From positions 62,001-126,000 of the forward strand of contig NZ_BBJU01000010.1 of the NCBI RefSeq assembly GCF_000739935.1: DNA of 64,000 nucleotides. Direction: 5' to 3'. This DNA is from Agrobacterium rubi TR3 = NBRC 13261. Its GTDB lineage: Bacteria; Pseudomonadota; Alphaproteobacteria; Rhizobiales; Rhizobiaceae. The number at the start of each line of letters is the position of its first letter. The stretch's first letter is position 1. Positions 27,701-38,173 of this stretch are shown here, one piece after another. The notes beneath the pieces are model-generated. The model was not told the DNA's origin, did no database searches, and saw nothing but the letters and a program-made list of their open reading frames with translations. The position numbers and the translations under genes were made by a program.

Positions 27701-30700
27701 AAGCCGACCTGGCTCGCGGTCAAAGCCGCGACCTGTTTGGTCGTCAATCCGGATATACCACCCGTGCTGATGGCGCCCAGTTGGAACGTCGTCAATGCTG
27801 CAACCGTGTCGGTCGACAATCCGGAAATCGCGGCAGAGCTGATGGACGCGATGGAAGCCGTCGACAACGACGCCAGATGATCGCTGCTCAACGCACCGAT
27901 TTGCTGCGAGGTCAGTGCCGCGACCTGCTTTGTCGACAGGGCAACGATCTGCCCCGTGCTCAAGGCACCGATCTGGCCGGTCGTCAGGCTTGCGATGGCA
28001 CCGCTGCTGAGAGAAGCTATCTGCGTTATCGTCAGGTCAGCAATCGTGGCCGCGGGCAAGGTTGCGATGATGGCGGGGTTGATGGCGCCGATATCCGCGT
28101 TGGAAAATTGCGCAATGCCGTCCTTTCCTAAAGCCCCGATCTGGGCCGACGACAGGGCACCGACCTGGATAACGGTCAAGGCTTCGGCTTGCAACGTGGT
28201 GAACTTGGCGAGCTGCGCGGCAGTCAGCCCGGAAATGCCACCGGTGCTCAAGGCCGCAATCTGGGCGGTGGTGAAACTTTTGACGTCGTCAGGCTTGAGG
28301 ATGCCAATCTGGTCTGCGGTCAGCGACGACACCTGCTTGGTGGTCAATGCCGGGATCTGTTTAGTGTCAAGAACAGCAACCTGCCGGGTCGTCAAAGCCG
28401 GAACACTGGACGGGTTCAATGCAGCGATCTGCGCCGTCGACAGGAATGCCAGAACTGCCGTCGACAGACCGGAAATTGCGTCCGGCTTGATAGCCGCTAT
28501 ATCATCCGTCGAGAACTCGGCGATGGCATATTTGCCAAACGCATCGATCTGATCGCCGACCATTGCAGATATTTGCAATGTCGTCAGCGCTTCTGCCTGC
28601 GCAGGCTCCAACGCGGCAATCTGCTTGTTGGACAGGCCGGAAATACCTGCGGTGCCGATGGCCGCGATCTTGTCGGGCGATAGGACCGCAATCTTGTCGG
28701 TGCCCAATGCGGCGATCTGGGCGGCGCCCAATTCACGAACCTGAGCAGTAGAGAGGCTGCCGATCTGGAGGGTTGTCAGCACAGCTACCTGGGCATCGGT
28801 CAGATTTTTAATCGTGGCGGGACGCAGAGACGCAATTTTATCAGTGGACAAGGATTGGAGATTTGCCGCATCGAGGGCTGCAATCTGGGTCGAACTCAGC
28901 GCACCAATTTGCGCCACTGTCAGCGCGCCAAACTGGACTGTGTCGAGAATATCGATCTGGTCGGATGTCAGACTTGCCACCGCCGCCGTCGAAAATGCAA
29001 CGATCTGCAATGTTGTCAGCGCCTTTATGGCACTCGTGCTGAAGCCGGAAATACCCCTTGCGGTCAGCGCTGCGATGTCGTCTGCGGAAAATGTCGCAAT
29101 ATCTTCAGGCCCGAATCCAGCGGTCTGGGTGGATTTCATCGCCGCGAGCTGACGTGTGGTAAAGGCATCGACCTGGAGGGTCGAGAGCGCCGCAATCTGA
29201 TCCGATGTCAGTGAACCCACCGCACCCACGCTCAAAGCCGCGATCTTGTCTGCGGAGAGCGCCTCGATCATATCCTTCGACAATCCGCTGATACCGCTTG
29301 CATTCAAAGCTGCAATGGCTGCGGTGGACATCGCCTTGATGTCTTCGGGCTCAAGGCCTTTTATCTGGTTCGAGGTCAAAGCGGCAACTTGCGCCGATGA
29401 CAAGGCCTGAATCTGTTTACTCGAAAGAGCCGTGATCTGCTCCGCGCTCAACGAAGCCAACGTCTTCGGCAACATTGCAGAGATTTGCAGCGTCGTCAGC
29501 GCCGCCAGAGACGCGGACGGAAGGGCCGAGATTTGCGTGGTGCTGAGGGCTCTGGTCTGGCTCGTCGTCAACGCCGCGACCTGTAAGGCCGTCAAGGCGA
29601 CAATCTGGTCCTTCGTGAGTTTCGAGACCGCCCCTACACTTAATGCCGCAATATCTGCTGTCGTCAACGATGCAAGAACCGCTGTCGATAGGCCTGGAAT
29701 GGCCGTGGCGCTCAAAGCGGAGATGGAGATTTGTGCGAGATCAAACGCATTCAAAACACCTAATTGCGCAGATGTCAGCGCCCCGACCTGGACATTTGAA
29801 AGCAGCTTGAATTTGTCAGACGAGAAAGCATCGATCTGATCTGTGGTCAGTGCGGCAATGGTCGCAGTGCTCAATGCCGCAACCTGCACGGATGTCAGCG
29901 CGGCGACGACGGCGGTGCTCAGTCCCTGGATGGCTTTGGTACCGATCGCCGCGATATCCGCTGTCGAAAACGTGGCGATCTGATCGGTCTCAAGCGCGCC
30001 GAGTTGCGATGAACTCAAAGCTTTGACCTGGGTCGGAGACAGGGCCTCGACCTGCTCCGTTGTCATCGCCGCGATCTGTGCCGTCGACAAGGCGGCAATC
30101 GCTGCGGTGCTTAAAGCGCCGACACCGGCATTGGCAAGTGACGCCACGGTTTCTGGAGGCAGCAATTTGATTTGTGCCGGTTTGAGCGCGCTCAGTTGGG
30201 TTACCGTCAACCCGCCCAATTGAAGGCTTGTGAGCGCACCAAACTGTTCAGTGGACAAGGCACCGATAGCGGCTGAACTGAAGGCTGCAACTTGCGTTTT
30301 CGTCAGGCCCTTCAATGCGTCAGCGCTCAAGCCCGCAATGCTTTTGGTCGAGAGGGCGGCAATATCGTCTGTCGAAAATGTCTCGATTTCATCGGCGCTG
30401 AGGGCCGCGATCTGGGACGAGCTCAGGACTTTGACCTGTGCCGCCGTCAAAGCCTCGACCTGATCGGCCGAAAGCGCGGCGACCTGCGTTGTGGTCAGCT
30501 TGGCAATCGCGCCCGTTGACAGCGCAGCGATCTGATCGGCCGTCAACTCGGCGATGACGGACACCTCAAGGCCTGGAACGGCCTTGCTGGACAAGGCTGC
30601 GAGTGCTGCAGGTGCAAACTTATCAATATCATCTTTAGACAGAACTGCCGCCTGGATGGACGTCAGCGCGGCCAATTGGGTCGAGGTCAAAGCCCCCGGC

Positions 30701-31935
30701 TGGCTTGATGTCAGCGCTTTTATCTGCTCGGTTGTCAACTTGGCGAATGCGCTGGCGCTGATCGCCGACACTTGCTCGGCGCTCAAAGCAGCGACGATGT
30801 CCGTCTTCAAGCCCAAGGCAGCCGCACTTGTGATGGCTGCTATATCGGCAGTCGAGAAGGTGGCAATTTTGCTGTCGTCAAGCGCTGCAATCTGCGTCGA
30901 GCTCAAAGCCTTAACCTGAGCTGGCGTAAACGCCTCCACCTGCGCGGGAGAAAGGGTCCCGATTTGCGCCGCTGTCAGGCCAGTAATCGTTTTCGTCGCA
31001 AGCGCCTCGATCTGGGTCGGTGTCAGAGCTCCGATATCAACGGTCGCAATCGCTGCGACTTGAGACGATGTGAGCGCCCCGATTTGGCGGATGTTCAAGC
31101 TAGCAAGCTGCGTCGAGGACAGCTCCGCGACCTGACTGCTCGAAAGGCTTGCAATCGCAGCCGTGCTAAACGTGCCGACAGCCGCGGGCGTAAAGCGGGC
31201 AATATCTCCAGACTCGAGTGCGGAAATCTGGTAGGCTTTCAGGGCAGACGTCTGCTCGGATGTCAGCTCGCCGAATTGAATGGAAATGAGGCTCTTGAGC
31301 TGCTCACTCGTCAGCTTCCCAATTGCCTGGCTGTTGATGGCGGAAAGCTGCGCGTCGGTAAGCGAGCTGAATGTTTCGGTCGTCATGCCGGGCATGGCGT
31401 TGGCCGTAATGGCCGCGATCTGCGCGGGGCTTAACATCGACACAACCTGGAGGCTCAACCCCGGAATGGCTTTGCTCGATATCGCGGCCATATCCGCAGT
31501 GGAGAATTCCACAAAATCTTCAGGGTCGATCGCTGCCAGTTGGGCGGAGCTGAGTGCAGCGATCTGCGAGGGGGTGAGTGCTTCGATCCTGACGGCGTCC
31601 ATGTCGGTCAGCTGTTGCATGGTCAACGCCGCGACTTGCCTCTGGCTGAAGCTTTCGACGGAGGCTTTGTTGAGAACCGCAAGCTGATCCAGTGTCAGCC
31701 CCACCATGCCGCTCGTCGAGATGGCACTGAGCTGTATCCGCGACATCGTCTGGAGATCTTCCGTCTCGATCGCGGATATCTGGATGGATGAGAACGCGCT
31801 GATCTGCCGGGACGACATGGCCGAGACCTGCTCGGTCGTGAGCGAGGCGACATCTTCCGTGGACCAGCTGGCAACCGTGGCCGTCGATAGCTTCGAAATC
31901 TGGCTGGGCGTGAAAGAAGGAATGATCGACGTCAT
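24772..31935 (-). CDS. giant 8-residue-repeat protein, 2387 residues, unknown function
   Basis: Starting at about residue 11 and reaching the last residues, the whole protein is a tandem octapeptide with consensus A-L-[ST]-[ST]-x-Q-[IV]-x, about 298 units. A second level repeats every 17 octapeptides: the phenylalanine or leucine codons of FSTRDILA, FSTAELAV, FSTAELAA and LSTDDLAV end at 27459, 27051, 26643 and 26235, exactly 408 bp apart. I saw no cysteine, no signal peptide and no other domain. S/T-x-x-Q/E looks like a helix N-cap, so a solenoid of short helices is possible. Automated annotation may call such proteins adhesins or haem-related, without support here. Neighbours are fliF and glf. 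Confidence 0.9.
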   Translation of the reverse strand: MTSIIPSFTPSQISKLSTATVASWSTEDVASLTTEQVSAMSSRQISAFSSIQISAIETEDLQTMSRIQLSAISTSGMVGLTLDQLAVLNKASVESFSQRQVAALTMQQLTDMDAVRIEALTPSQIAALSSAQLAAIDPEDFVEFSTADMAAISSKAIPGLSLQVVSMLSPAQIAAITANAMPGMTTETFSSLTDAQLSAINSQAIGKLTSEQLKSLISIQFGELTSEQTSALKAYQISALESGDIARFTPAAVGTFSTAAIASLSSSQVAELSSTQLASLNIRQIGALTSSQVAAIATVDIGALTPTQIEALATKTITGLTAAQIGTLSPAQVEAFTPAQVKALSSTQIAALDDSKIATFSTADIAAITSAAALGLKTDIVAALSAEQVSAISASAFAKLTTEQIKALTSSQPGALTSTQLAALTSIQAAVLSKDDIDKFAPAALAALSSKAVPGLEVSVIAELTADQIAALSTGAIAKLTTTQVAALSADQVEALTAAQVKVLSSSQIAALSADEIETFSTDDIAALSTKSIAGLSADALKGLTKTQVAAFSSAAIGALSTEQFGALTSLQLGGLTVTQLSALKPAQIKLLPPETVASLANAGVGALSTAAIAALSTAQIAAMTTEQVEALSPTQVKALSSSQLGALETDQIATFSTADIAAIGTKAIQGLSTAVVAALTSVQVAALSTATIAALTTDQIDAFSSDKFKLLSNVQVGALTSAQLGVLNAFDLAQISISALSATAIPGLSTAVLASLTTADIAALSVGAVSKLTKDQIVALTALQVAALTTSQTRALSTTQISALPSASLAALTTLQISAMLPKTLASLSAEQITALSSKQIQALSSAQVAALTSNQIKGLEPEDIKAMSTAAIAALNASGISGLSKDMIEALSADKIAALSVGAVGSLTSDQIAALSTLQVDAFTTRQLAAMKSTQTAGFGPEDIATFSADDIAALTARGISGFSTSAIKALTTLQIVAFSTAAVASLTSDQIDILDTVQFGALTVAQIGALSSTQIAALDAANLQSLSTDKIASLRPATIKNLTDAQVAVLTTLQIGSLSTAQVRELGAAQIAALGTDKIAVLSPDKIAAIGTAGISGLSNKQIAALEPAQAEALTTLQISAMVGDQIDAFGKYAIAEFSTDDIAAIKPDAISGLSTAVLAFLSTAQIAALNPSSVPALTTRQVAVLDTKQIPALTTKQVSSLTADQIGILKPDDVKSFTTAQIAALSTGGISGLTAAQLAKFTTLQAEALTVIQVGALSSAQIGALGKDGIAQFSNADIGAINPAIIATLPAATIADLTITQIASLSSGAIASLTTGQIGALSTGQIVALSTKQVAALTSQQIGALSSDHLASLSTASIASISSAAISGLSTDTVAALTTFQLGAISTGGISGLTTKQVAALTASQVGLLSSTQVSALSSRQVASLNSDQVAALTTHQIPALSSDGITGLSTTQIAALTTLQAEALTTGQVSVLTAAQVGAFGADDLAVFSTRDILALSSNAVAGLSTDVLPLLSAETIAALSTSGITGLSTSQIASLKSTQIGALTTSQIGALGSKQVAALGTAGVGALSTAQIAALSTVGVPGLSAAQVDALTTAQIEALNTAQVAVLTSSQVAALDATDIGVFSTAELAVLSSSAILGLSSATLAGLSADKIAVLGAGSVPGLSTGQIGSLTSAQIGALTTAQIAALGSKQIAALGTLGASALSTSQIAALSTAGIAGLTTDQIVALSTGQIEALNTAQVAVLTSAQVGALGADDFGAFSTAELAALTSSAIAGLPTATLAGLPTERIAVLGTASIAGLSTAQIAALKSTQLEALTTAQVAAFGSKQVAALGSTGAAVLSSAQIMAMSTAAIAGLSAGQITAFSTEQVEALTPAQVAALTSMQLSAFGEDDIGVLSTDDLAVLPAHVIQGMSTAALAAMPTERIAALGTAGISGLTTGQIAALSPDQVEAFTPDQVAALGSKQLAALGTDDLLTFSTADIASISAAAISGLSTATLASLSTEVVRSLSAAGVSGLSTAQVAALTVDQISVLSTGQIAAFSSQQIAALETIDIAALSTSQIVSISTGGVSGLSSDQVAALSLEQLHVLTTTQVNNLTSKAMAGLTAEELQTLSSAQIAAINSTAIGGLPTDFIAAMSTGELAALGTAGIAGLTSKQVAALSKDQVESFSTAQIAALSADGLAGLTTQGMSTFSTADIAAIASGSIRGLSTTIIAALTTSEIRALSASQVGALGYNQIVALTTTQVDALTTTQINALNAIQAAALGTEDIALFSTDDIVAFSSGAISGLPTSVIGALTTAQSEALTPAQVGALTSVQVAAISKENIAKFSTADIAAFSPTGVTGLSTDTLVSLSSAQIDTILNTHMGSLTPNQVSAIISNYVS
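26235..27459 (-). repeat. three consecutive 408-bp (17 x 8 codon) superrepeats in the giant gene
   Basis: The copies 27459-27052, 27051-26644 and 26643-26236 are each 17 octapeptides and align without a gap at unit level. The same phase extends upstream to 27867 and 28275. After 26235 the next period is shortened to 10 octapeptides. Confidence 0.85.
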
Positions 31936-32164
31936 GTGCAGGCCTTGATCGCGAGTTCAAATATCGAAGACAGATCGGAAGCCACAACGCTTCCTGCCGA
32001 ATGCCTGAACAGCACAAAAAATACCCTGCCCAGCCCCAGTCGCGCGGAACGCCACCCAAGCCAACGGCCAAGGCAGAATCCAGCTGTGACAATCCTAGGT
32101 TTGATTGCTTGCGCGAGGCTGTCAGGTTTTTCGATCAGAAAACCGCAGCTTGCGCGCGGTCCGC
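31936..32164. promoter_or_regulatory. spacer between glf and the giant repeat gene
   Basis: The 229-bp gap has no convincing gene. It presumably contains the promoter and leader of the giant repeat gene on the minus strand. No terminator hairpin was found by eye. Confidence 0.35.
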
Positions 32165-33334
<1,170 letters not shown>

Positions 33335-33430
33335 TTATGGAGTGGATCGACCGCGTGCATGGAGACGACACGGTGCTGTGATTGAATGATAGAAAAGACG
33401 CTTATACGCTAAAGTTATTTTAGCGAAGCT

Positions 33431-35482
33431 CTATACGCGTTCGCTCGTGTCGCTGGTCCATAACCTGGTGTCATGGGGAATGGCGGCAAACGCATTCCAG
33501 TCTCTCAGCTTTTCAAGATACCGGTTGCGGTAGGTCTGCTCATCGACGAATTCGAGGTTTTCCAGAACCAGCTCCGTGCCAATCTCATAGTACACATCGA
33601 GGTTGCGCAAATCGGGAACCGGCGCTTCACCACGCTCGGCTTCACCTTGCATCTGCCAGAACAGCTCTTCCAGACGGCGGGCCAGTCCGGGGATGTCGCG
33701 CAGCGCACTGGTCTCTCGGTTGGCTTGCAGCTTGTCTCTGACCTGCTTCAAGCTCGCCGGGTTCTTGGCATAGCCAATCGCCTTGGCGACATAATCCTCC
33801 GGCCCGGTGCAGATGAGTTCGGACACGCCGGTTGCCGCCACGACGCTGCTGCAGAACCGTGCCGCAAAGCTCTTGCCGGGGAAGGTCAGTACGGGAAGCC
33901 CAACGGTCAATGCATCGCCTGCCGTCGAATGGGCACCATAGGGGAATGTGTCGAGGAACAGGTCTGCCACCGCGATACGCGCCAGATGTTGAGCATTGCC
34001 GGCCTTGGGAGCAAAAATGATCCGTTCCGGCGCAATGCCAGCAGCTTGCGCCAAATCTTTCAGCCGCTGGTCGGCCTTCTCGTTACCGCTCAGCAACCAC
34101 AAAATGCTGTCGGGTGTGGCGGTCAGAATTTTAACCCACTGGTCGAACGTACCGGAGGTGATTTTCTGCATGCCGTTGAAGCAGGCAAACACGAAGGCCT
34201 TTTCCGGCAGACCGACGCTCTCGCGGGTCGGCTTTTCGGCAATGGTGCGCTTGCGATCGATCGGCTGATTGCAGGCGATGCGCAGCACTTTTTCGGAATA
34301 ATAGATTTCGCTTTCCACAGGCACGATTTGCGCGTCGGCAATCATATACTGGTGGAACGGGCTACCCATCGAGCCGGGATAGCCGCAGAAATTGACGATG
34401 ACCGGTGCCGGACGATAGGCAAAAATCTTCGTGCGCGCATGTTTGGTATAGCCGTTGACGTCGATCAGAATGTCGATCTCGTCGCTGGCGATCTGCCGTG
34501 CGGCGGCCTCATCGGTCAGGGCGCCAATGTCATGCCAGCCATCGACGGCGGCCTTCATGCGCGTTTGCGTTTCGTCATTGGCAACCGGATCACCACAGTA
34601 ATAGGCATGGATTTCAACGCTTGCCTTGTCGTGGAATTCCAACACTTCGCGCAGCGCAAAGCCGACAGCGTGGTCGCGAAGGTCGGACGAAACGTAACCG
34701 ACGCGCAGGCGCTCGCCCGTACCGGTTTTCTGTTTGACCGTGCCACGCGGGAAATCCCTGATGTCGAGGCGACCGACGAAACCCTTGTTGTAGACATAGG
34801 CGCGGGCCAGCTGGAACATCGGGTCGTCGGAATAGCAGCCCAATGTCAGTGGCGACATGGCATCCACCATCTGGCGCATGGTGATGTGGCTCGACGGCAC
34901 CAGGATCGGCCATTTGCACTGGCGTTGACGAATGGCGCTCCAGTGCTGGCCGGTTTCGGGCTTGTCCGGGCGAAGCTCCATCGCCTGCCACAACACCGTC
35001 TCCGCTTCTTCGAGCAAACCGGCATTCTCCATGACGCGGCCGATGTGTTGCAACGCCATGAACCGGTAGGAGACGCGGTCGGCCGTGCTTTCGTCCGTGG
35101 CTTCCACAAAGCTCTTCCATTGCTGGATGGCTTGCGGCGCCGCGCCGGCATCCTCATAGGCGCGACCTAGATTGATGTGGGCAGGACCGAACAGGGGATC
35201 GACTTTGAGCGCCGCACGCATGGCGTTGATCGAGCCGGGGAGATCGTTGAGTTGGCGCAGGGTCACGGAATAGTTGAAGTAGACCATCTGCAGTCCCGGA
35301 TGGGAATCGTTGAAGGCGAGCCAGGTCTTGTAGAGCTCGACCGCTTCTGCCCGTCTGCCTTCTGCGCTGAATGTTTCGGCGAATTTAAAAAGGTCCATCA
35401 GAGACAGACGTTGGGTCTTTGCAAGTTCGAGCACATTCGGGAAAAGCGAACTGGAGAAATTGCCGTTTGTCACACTATTCAT
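33431..35482 (-). CDS. second GT41-family (O-GlcNAc-transferase-like) glycosyltransferase with TPRs
   Basis: This 683-residue protein has TPR-like helices at about 20-200. Its GT41 domain (about 260-640) carries LRVGYVSSDLRDHAVGFALR, IDVNGYTKHARTKIFAYRPA, NFCGYPGSMGSPFHQYMIAD, ACFNGMQKIT and the donor-binding block FLDTFPYGAHSTAGDALTVG. It matches bacterial SPINDLY/OGT-like proteins. The ATG at 35480-35482 (CGGGG site) is preferred over an upstream extension that does not look coding. It is 108 bp downstream of its neighbour's region toward glf and shares its strand. The substrate is unknown. Confidence 0.85.
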   Translation of the reverse strand: MNSVTNGNFSSSLFPNVLELAKTQRLSLMDLFKFAETFSAEGRRAEAVELYKTWLAFNDSHPGLQMVYFNYSVTLRQLNDLPGSINAMRAALKVDPLFGPAHINLGRAYEDAGAAPQAIQQWKSFVEATDESTADRVSYRFMALQHIGRVMENAGLLEEAETVLWQAMELRPDKPETGQHWSAIRQRQCKWPILVPSSHITMRQMVDAMSPLTLGCYSDDPMFQLARAYVYNKGFVGRLDIRDFPRGTVKQKTGTGERLRVGYVSSDLRDHAVGFALREVLEFHDKASVEIHAYYCGDPVANDETQTRMKAAVDGWHDIGALTDEAAARQIASDEIDILIDVNGYTKHARTKIFAYRPAPVIVNFCGYPGSMGSPFHQYMIADAQIVPVESEIYYSEKVLRIACNQPIDRKRTIAEKPTRESVGLPEKAFVFACFNGMQKITSGTFDQWVKILTATPDSILWLLSGNEKADQRLKDLAQAAGIAPERIIFAPKAGNAQHLARIAVADLFLDTFPYGAHSTAGDALTVGLPVLTFPGKSFAARFCSSVVAATGVSELICTGPEDYVAKAIGYAKNPASLKQVRDKLQANRETSALRDIPGLARRLEELFWQMQGEAERGEAPVPDLRNLDVYYEIGTELVLENLEFVDEQTYRNRYLEKLRDWNAFAAIPHDTRLWTSDTSERV

Positions 35483-35695
35483 CAATCTGAACCCCGAAGA
35501 TGGCCTGCCGTTCGGCAAATGTACCATGTCTGTAGAAATCGGAGTGCAGATTAATACTTTGAAGCTTGTGCGGCGCTTTACTTGCACAAAAACAGTGCTT
35601 CATCGCCCAATAATGAATAAAAAATCGCTATTTTTATGATCTGTGAACGGCGAGTTTCAGAAAATTGCCCCGCCGCCAGTGGCTAATAGCCCGCC

Positions 35696-36079
35696 TTAAA
35701 ACAGATCGCAGTCGCCGGAGGCCTTATCGAGAGGTTGCGAATGGCCATGACGCAGGCCTGCACCGAGCGCCTTTTGCATTTCTGCAAGCTTGACGAGGCT
35801 GAGCGCGGTGGAAACATCAACGACCCAGTCAATCGGGATCGAGCCGGTGATCGTATCGATGAACTCAGCAAGGCCACGGGTCTTTTGAACGGCAAGGTCG
35901 ATACCTTGCAAAAGCCGCATGCCATCTGTCGTCACCGCGCCATCGGTTGCCTCGAGCAATTGCGGTTCTATTCTTTCGATGAGGTATGCCACATCGTGAA
36001 GCTCGGACACGACCCGCATCAATACGTCGGGAAGTGCTTCTTCGAATGTGGACAATTCCGCTTGCTCGGCGATCTGCAT
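35696..36079 (-). CDS. cheT: chemotaxis protein CheT (CheZ-like phosphatase candidate)
   Basis: CheT closes the che operon in rhizobia; in Sinorhizobium it is reported to act in signal termination and adaptation. The ATG at 36077-36079 has a GGAG site six bases away and gives 127 residues, largely helical. DLAVQ at residues 61-65 matches the DxxxQ catalytic motif of CheZ phosphatases. It lies 107 bp after cheD, the largest gap in the operon. The phosphatase role is inference from the motif and the family. Confidence 0.85.
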   Translation of the reverse strand: MQIAEQAELSTFEEALPDVLMRVVSELHDVAYLIERIEPQLLEATDGAVTTDGMRLLQGIDLAVQKTRGLAEFIDTITGSIPIDWVVDVSTALSLVKLAEMQKALGAGLRHGHSQPLDKASGDCDLF

Positions 36080-36186
36080 AAATGACTCCGTGACCAGAGC
36101 GCCGGATCGATATGGCCAAGCTGGCTTCGATCCGATGCTGAAACAAGATGAAGAAACGACTGGGCAAACCCGCTTTTGCCGCCGTC

Positions 36187-36732
36187 TTAGAAAAACTCGA
36201 TATCGTTGGCGACTGGCTTTGGAGCCGGAGCCGGACGCTTTTCGAGAGCAACCGTCGACTGCGTTTCGGCACCGCTGAGCGGATGCTGACGCGCACGACC
36301 GGAGACCGGCCAAAACTCCACCTTGCGGCCCGAATCCCCTCCCGTCGACTGCCCGAGAAGACGAATGCCTTCATCCTTTAGAAACTGCACCGCGAATGCG
36401 GCGTTCTGTTCGCCGACATTCGAGAAGCTGGCAATGGTTTTCGCCCCACCGAAAATCTTTGCCTCGAGCCGATCACGGCGCGCGCCCTGCTTGAGCAGGC
36501 CGTTGATCAGCAATTCCATGAGATGCACCCCGTAACGGGTTGCATCTCCGCCCCCGGTGCCCCCCGTTCCCGGCAGCAGGAAATGGTTCATGCCGCCGAC
36601 GCCCGCAACAGGGTCTCTAAGACACGCAGCCACGCACGAACCGAGAATGGTCGTCAAAACCACATCGGGATCATTGGCGATTTTATATTCGCCTTGGATA
36701 ATATGTACGCGCTTGGCTGCGGTTTCGATCAT
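36187..36732 (-). CDS. cheD: chemoreceptor glutamine deamidase CheD
   Basis: CheD deamidates glutamines in chemoreceptors and can interact with other Che proteins. The 181-residue protein has the catalytic Cys and His of the family in [15 protein letters not shown] (C33) and [10 protein letters not shown] (H50), with a conserved [20 protein letters not shown] segment. Its start overlaps the cheY2 stop by 4 bp. Confidence 0.96.
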   Translation of the reverse strand: MIETAAKRVHIIQGEYKIANDPDVVLTTILGSCVAACLRDPVAGVGGMNHFLLPGTGGTGGGDATRYGVHLMELLINGLLKQGARRDRLEAKIFGGAKTIASFSNVGEQNAAFAVQFLKDEGIRLLGQSTGGDSGRKVEFWPVSGRARQHPLSGAETQSTVALEKRPAPAPKPVANDIEFF

Positions 36733-37118
36733 TTCAACGATCCAAATACGGCTTCAATTGCCGCCTTCATTTTGTCGATGGAAAATGGCTTTGCCAGAAC
36801 GTTGTTGGCGCCAAGCTGAGCTGCCTTCTGAACCAGCGCGCGGTCACCCTGCGCGGTCAGAATGATGAAGGCGGCCTTCTTGGTCGTCGGGTTCGTGCGA
36901 ACCGCCTGCAAGAAGCCCAGACCATCCATCTTCGGCATGTTGAAGTCGGAAATGACGAGATGATGGGGCTGCTGCTCCATGATCTTCATTCCCTGTTCGC
37001 CATCGCCAGCAGAGGTGATCTGCTTGAAGCCGAGCTGGGTCAGTGCATCACTGAGCAACAGGCGACTGGTAACCTGATCGTCAACGATCAGAACTTTGAT
37101 TTTTTCTGCGAGAGACAT
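36729..37118 (-). CDS. cheY2: chemotaxis response regulator CheY2
   Basis: CheY2 is the motor-binding response regulator in two-CheY rhizobial systems. The 129 residues form a single receiver domain. D58 in [13 protein letters not shown] is the phosphorylation site and IVDD near residue 11-14 supplies the acidic pocket; the conserved lysine lies in [11 protein letters not shown]. It overlaps cheB by 1 bp and cheD by 4 bp. Its order after cheB identifies it as CheY2, not CheY1. Confidence 0.95.
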   Translation of the reverse strand: MSLAEKIKVLIVDDQVTSRLLLSDALTQLGFKQITSAGDGEQGMKIMEQQPHHLVISDFNMPKMDGLGFLQAVRTNPTTKKAAFIILTAQGDRALVQKAAQLGANNVLAKPFSIDKMKAAIEAVFGSLK

Positions 37119-38173
37119 TAGTCGGAACCTTCTTTTCGGGCGGCAGTAAGTTTCAGAATTTCTTCGCCGATGGCGTTCAGCGGAAGTTGTGTTTCGACAG
37201 CGCCGAGTTCGTGGGCGACCCTCGGCATGCCGTAAACGACGCAGGTCTTTTCGTTCTGGCCAACGGTGCGGGCACCGGCATGGCGCATTTTCAAAAGACC
37301 AGCGGCCCCGTCGCGCCCCATCCCTGTCAGGATGACGCCAACGGCGTTGCGTCCAGCAAGTTCAGCCACGGAATCGAACAGAACATCCACCGACGGACGA
37401 TGGCCATTAACAGGTTCTTTTTCCAAAAGCCTGCAACTTGGTGCGGAATGATTAACGACCTGCAAATGACGCTCTCCGCCCGGCGCAAGATATATTTTAC
37501 CGGTCTGCAAACGCGCCCCGTCCGTTGCCTCTTCCACCACCGGCGCACACAAACGATTGAGACGTTCCGCAAAGCTTTTCGTAAACGTCGAGGGCATGTG
37601 CTGGGTGATAACGGTCGGAGGGCAATTGGCCGGAAATTTTTGCAAGACCGCGATCAACGCTTCCACTCCGCCGGTCGATGAACCGATCGCCACGATCTTT
37701 CGGCCGACGCGGTAGTCGCTGACGGCCATCGGCTGTGGCGTGGGTGGCCTTTCAGAGCCGACGTTGCGATAGGACTGGTGCTGGGAACGTGCCGCAGCCT
37801 TGACCTTTTCGGCCAGATCGCCAAACGGCCTGCTATCGCCCGGTGCAGGTTTTTCAACGCAGTCGAACGCGCCGATTTCCAGAGCTGCCAGCGAAGCGCC
37901 AGCGCCGCGATGCGTCAGCGTGGAGACCATGATGACCGGCATGGGCCGAAGCCGCATGATCTTTTCCAGAAATTCGAGGCCGTTCATCTCCGGCATCTCG
38001 ATATCCAGTGTCACCACATCCGGATTGAGTTCCTTGATCGCAGCGCGCGCTTCCATGGCGTTGCCCGCCTGACCAACCACGTGAACATCGGGGTCAGCCT
38101 TCAGGACAGCCGAAATCAGGCCGCGCATCGTCGGGGAGTCGTCGACGACAAGAACTCTTGCGGGTGCAGTCAT
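37118..38173 (-). CDS. cheB: protein-glutamate methylesterase CheB
   Basis: CheB removes methyl groups from chemoreceptors when phosphorylated by CheA. The 351-residue protein has an N-terminal receiver domain with D57 in [13 protein letters not shown]. The C-terminal esterase domain (about 160-345) holds the catalytic Ser in [12 protein letters not shown], the His in [16 protein letters not shown] and the Asp in [12 protein letters not shown]. It overlaps cheR by 4 bp and cheY2 by 1 bp. Confidence 0.97.
   Translation of the reverse strand: MTAPARVLVVDDSPTMRGLISAVLKADPDVHVVGQAGNAMEARAAIKELNPDVVTLDIEMPEMNGLEFLEKIMRLRPMPVIMVSTLTHRGAGASLAALEIGAFDCVEKPAPGDSRPFGDLAEKVKAAARSQHQSYRNVGSERPPTPQPMAVSDYRVGRKIVAIGSSTGGVEALIAVLQKFPANCPPTVITQHMPSTFTKSFAERLNRLCAPVVEEATDGARLQTGKIYLAPGGERHLQVVNHSAPSCRLLEKEPVNGHRPSVDVLFDSVAELAGRNAVGVILTGMGRDGAAGLLKMRHAGARTVGQNEKTCVVYGMPRVAHELGAVETQLPLNAIGEEILKLTAARKEGSD

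Noticed and set aside
24772-31935. Regular short repeats that could suggest a CRISPR array or satellite DNA
   Set aside because: The 24-bp period is 8 codons long, stays in one open frame for 2387 codons, and varies mostly at synonymous or tolerated positions; there are no constant repeats with unique spacers.
33473-35170. Long open frame on the plus strand opposite the second GT41 gene
   Set aside because: It mirrors the codon pattern of the real minus-strand gene, and its translation has no recognisable domain while the other strand has complete GT41 motifs.
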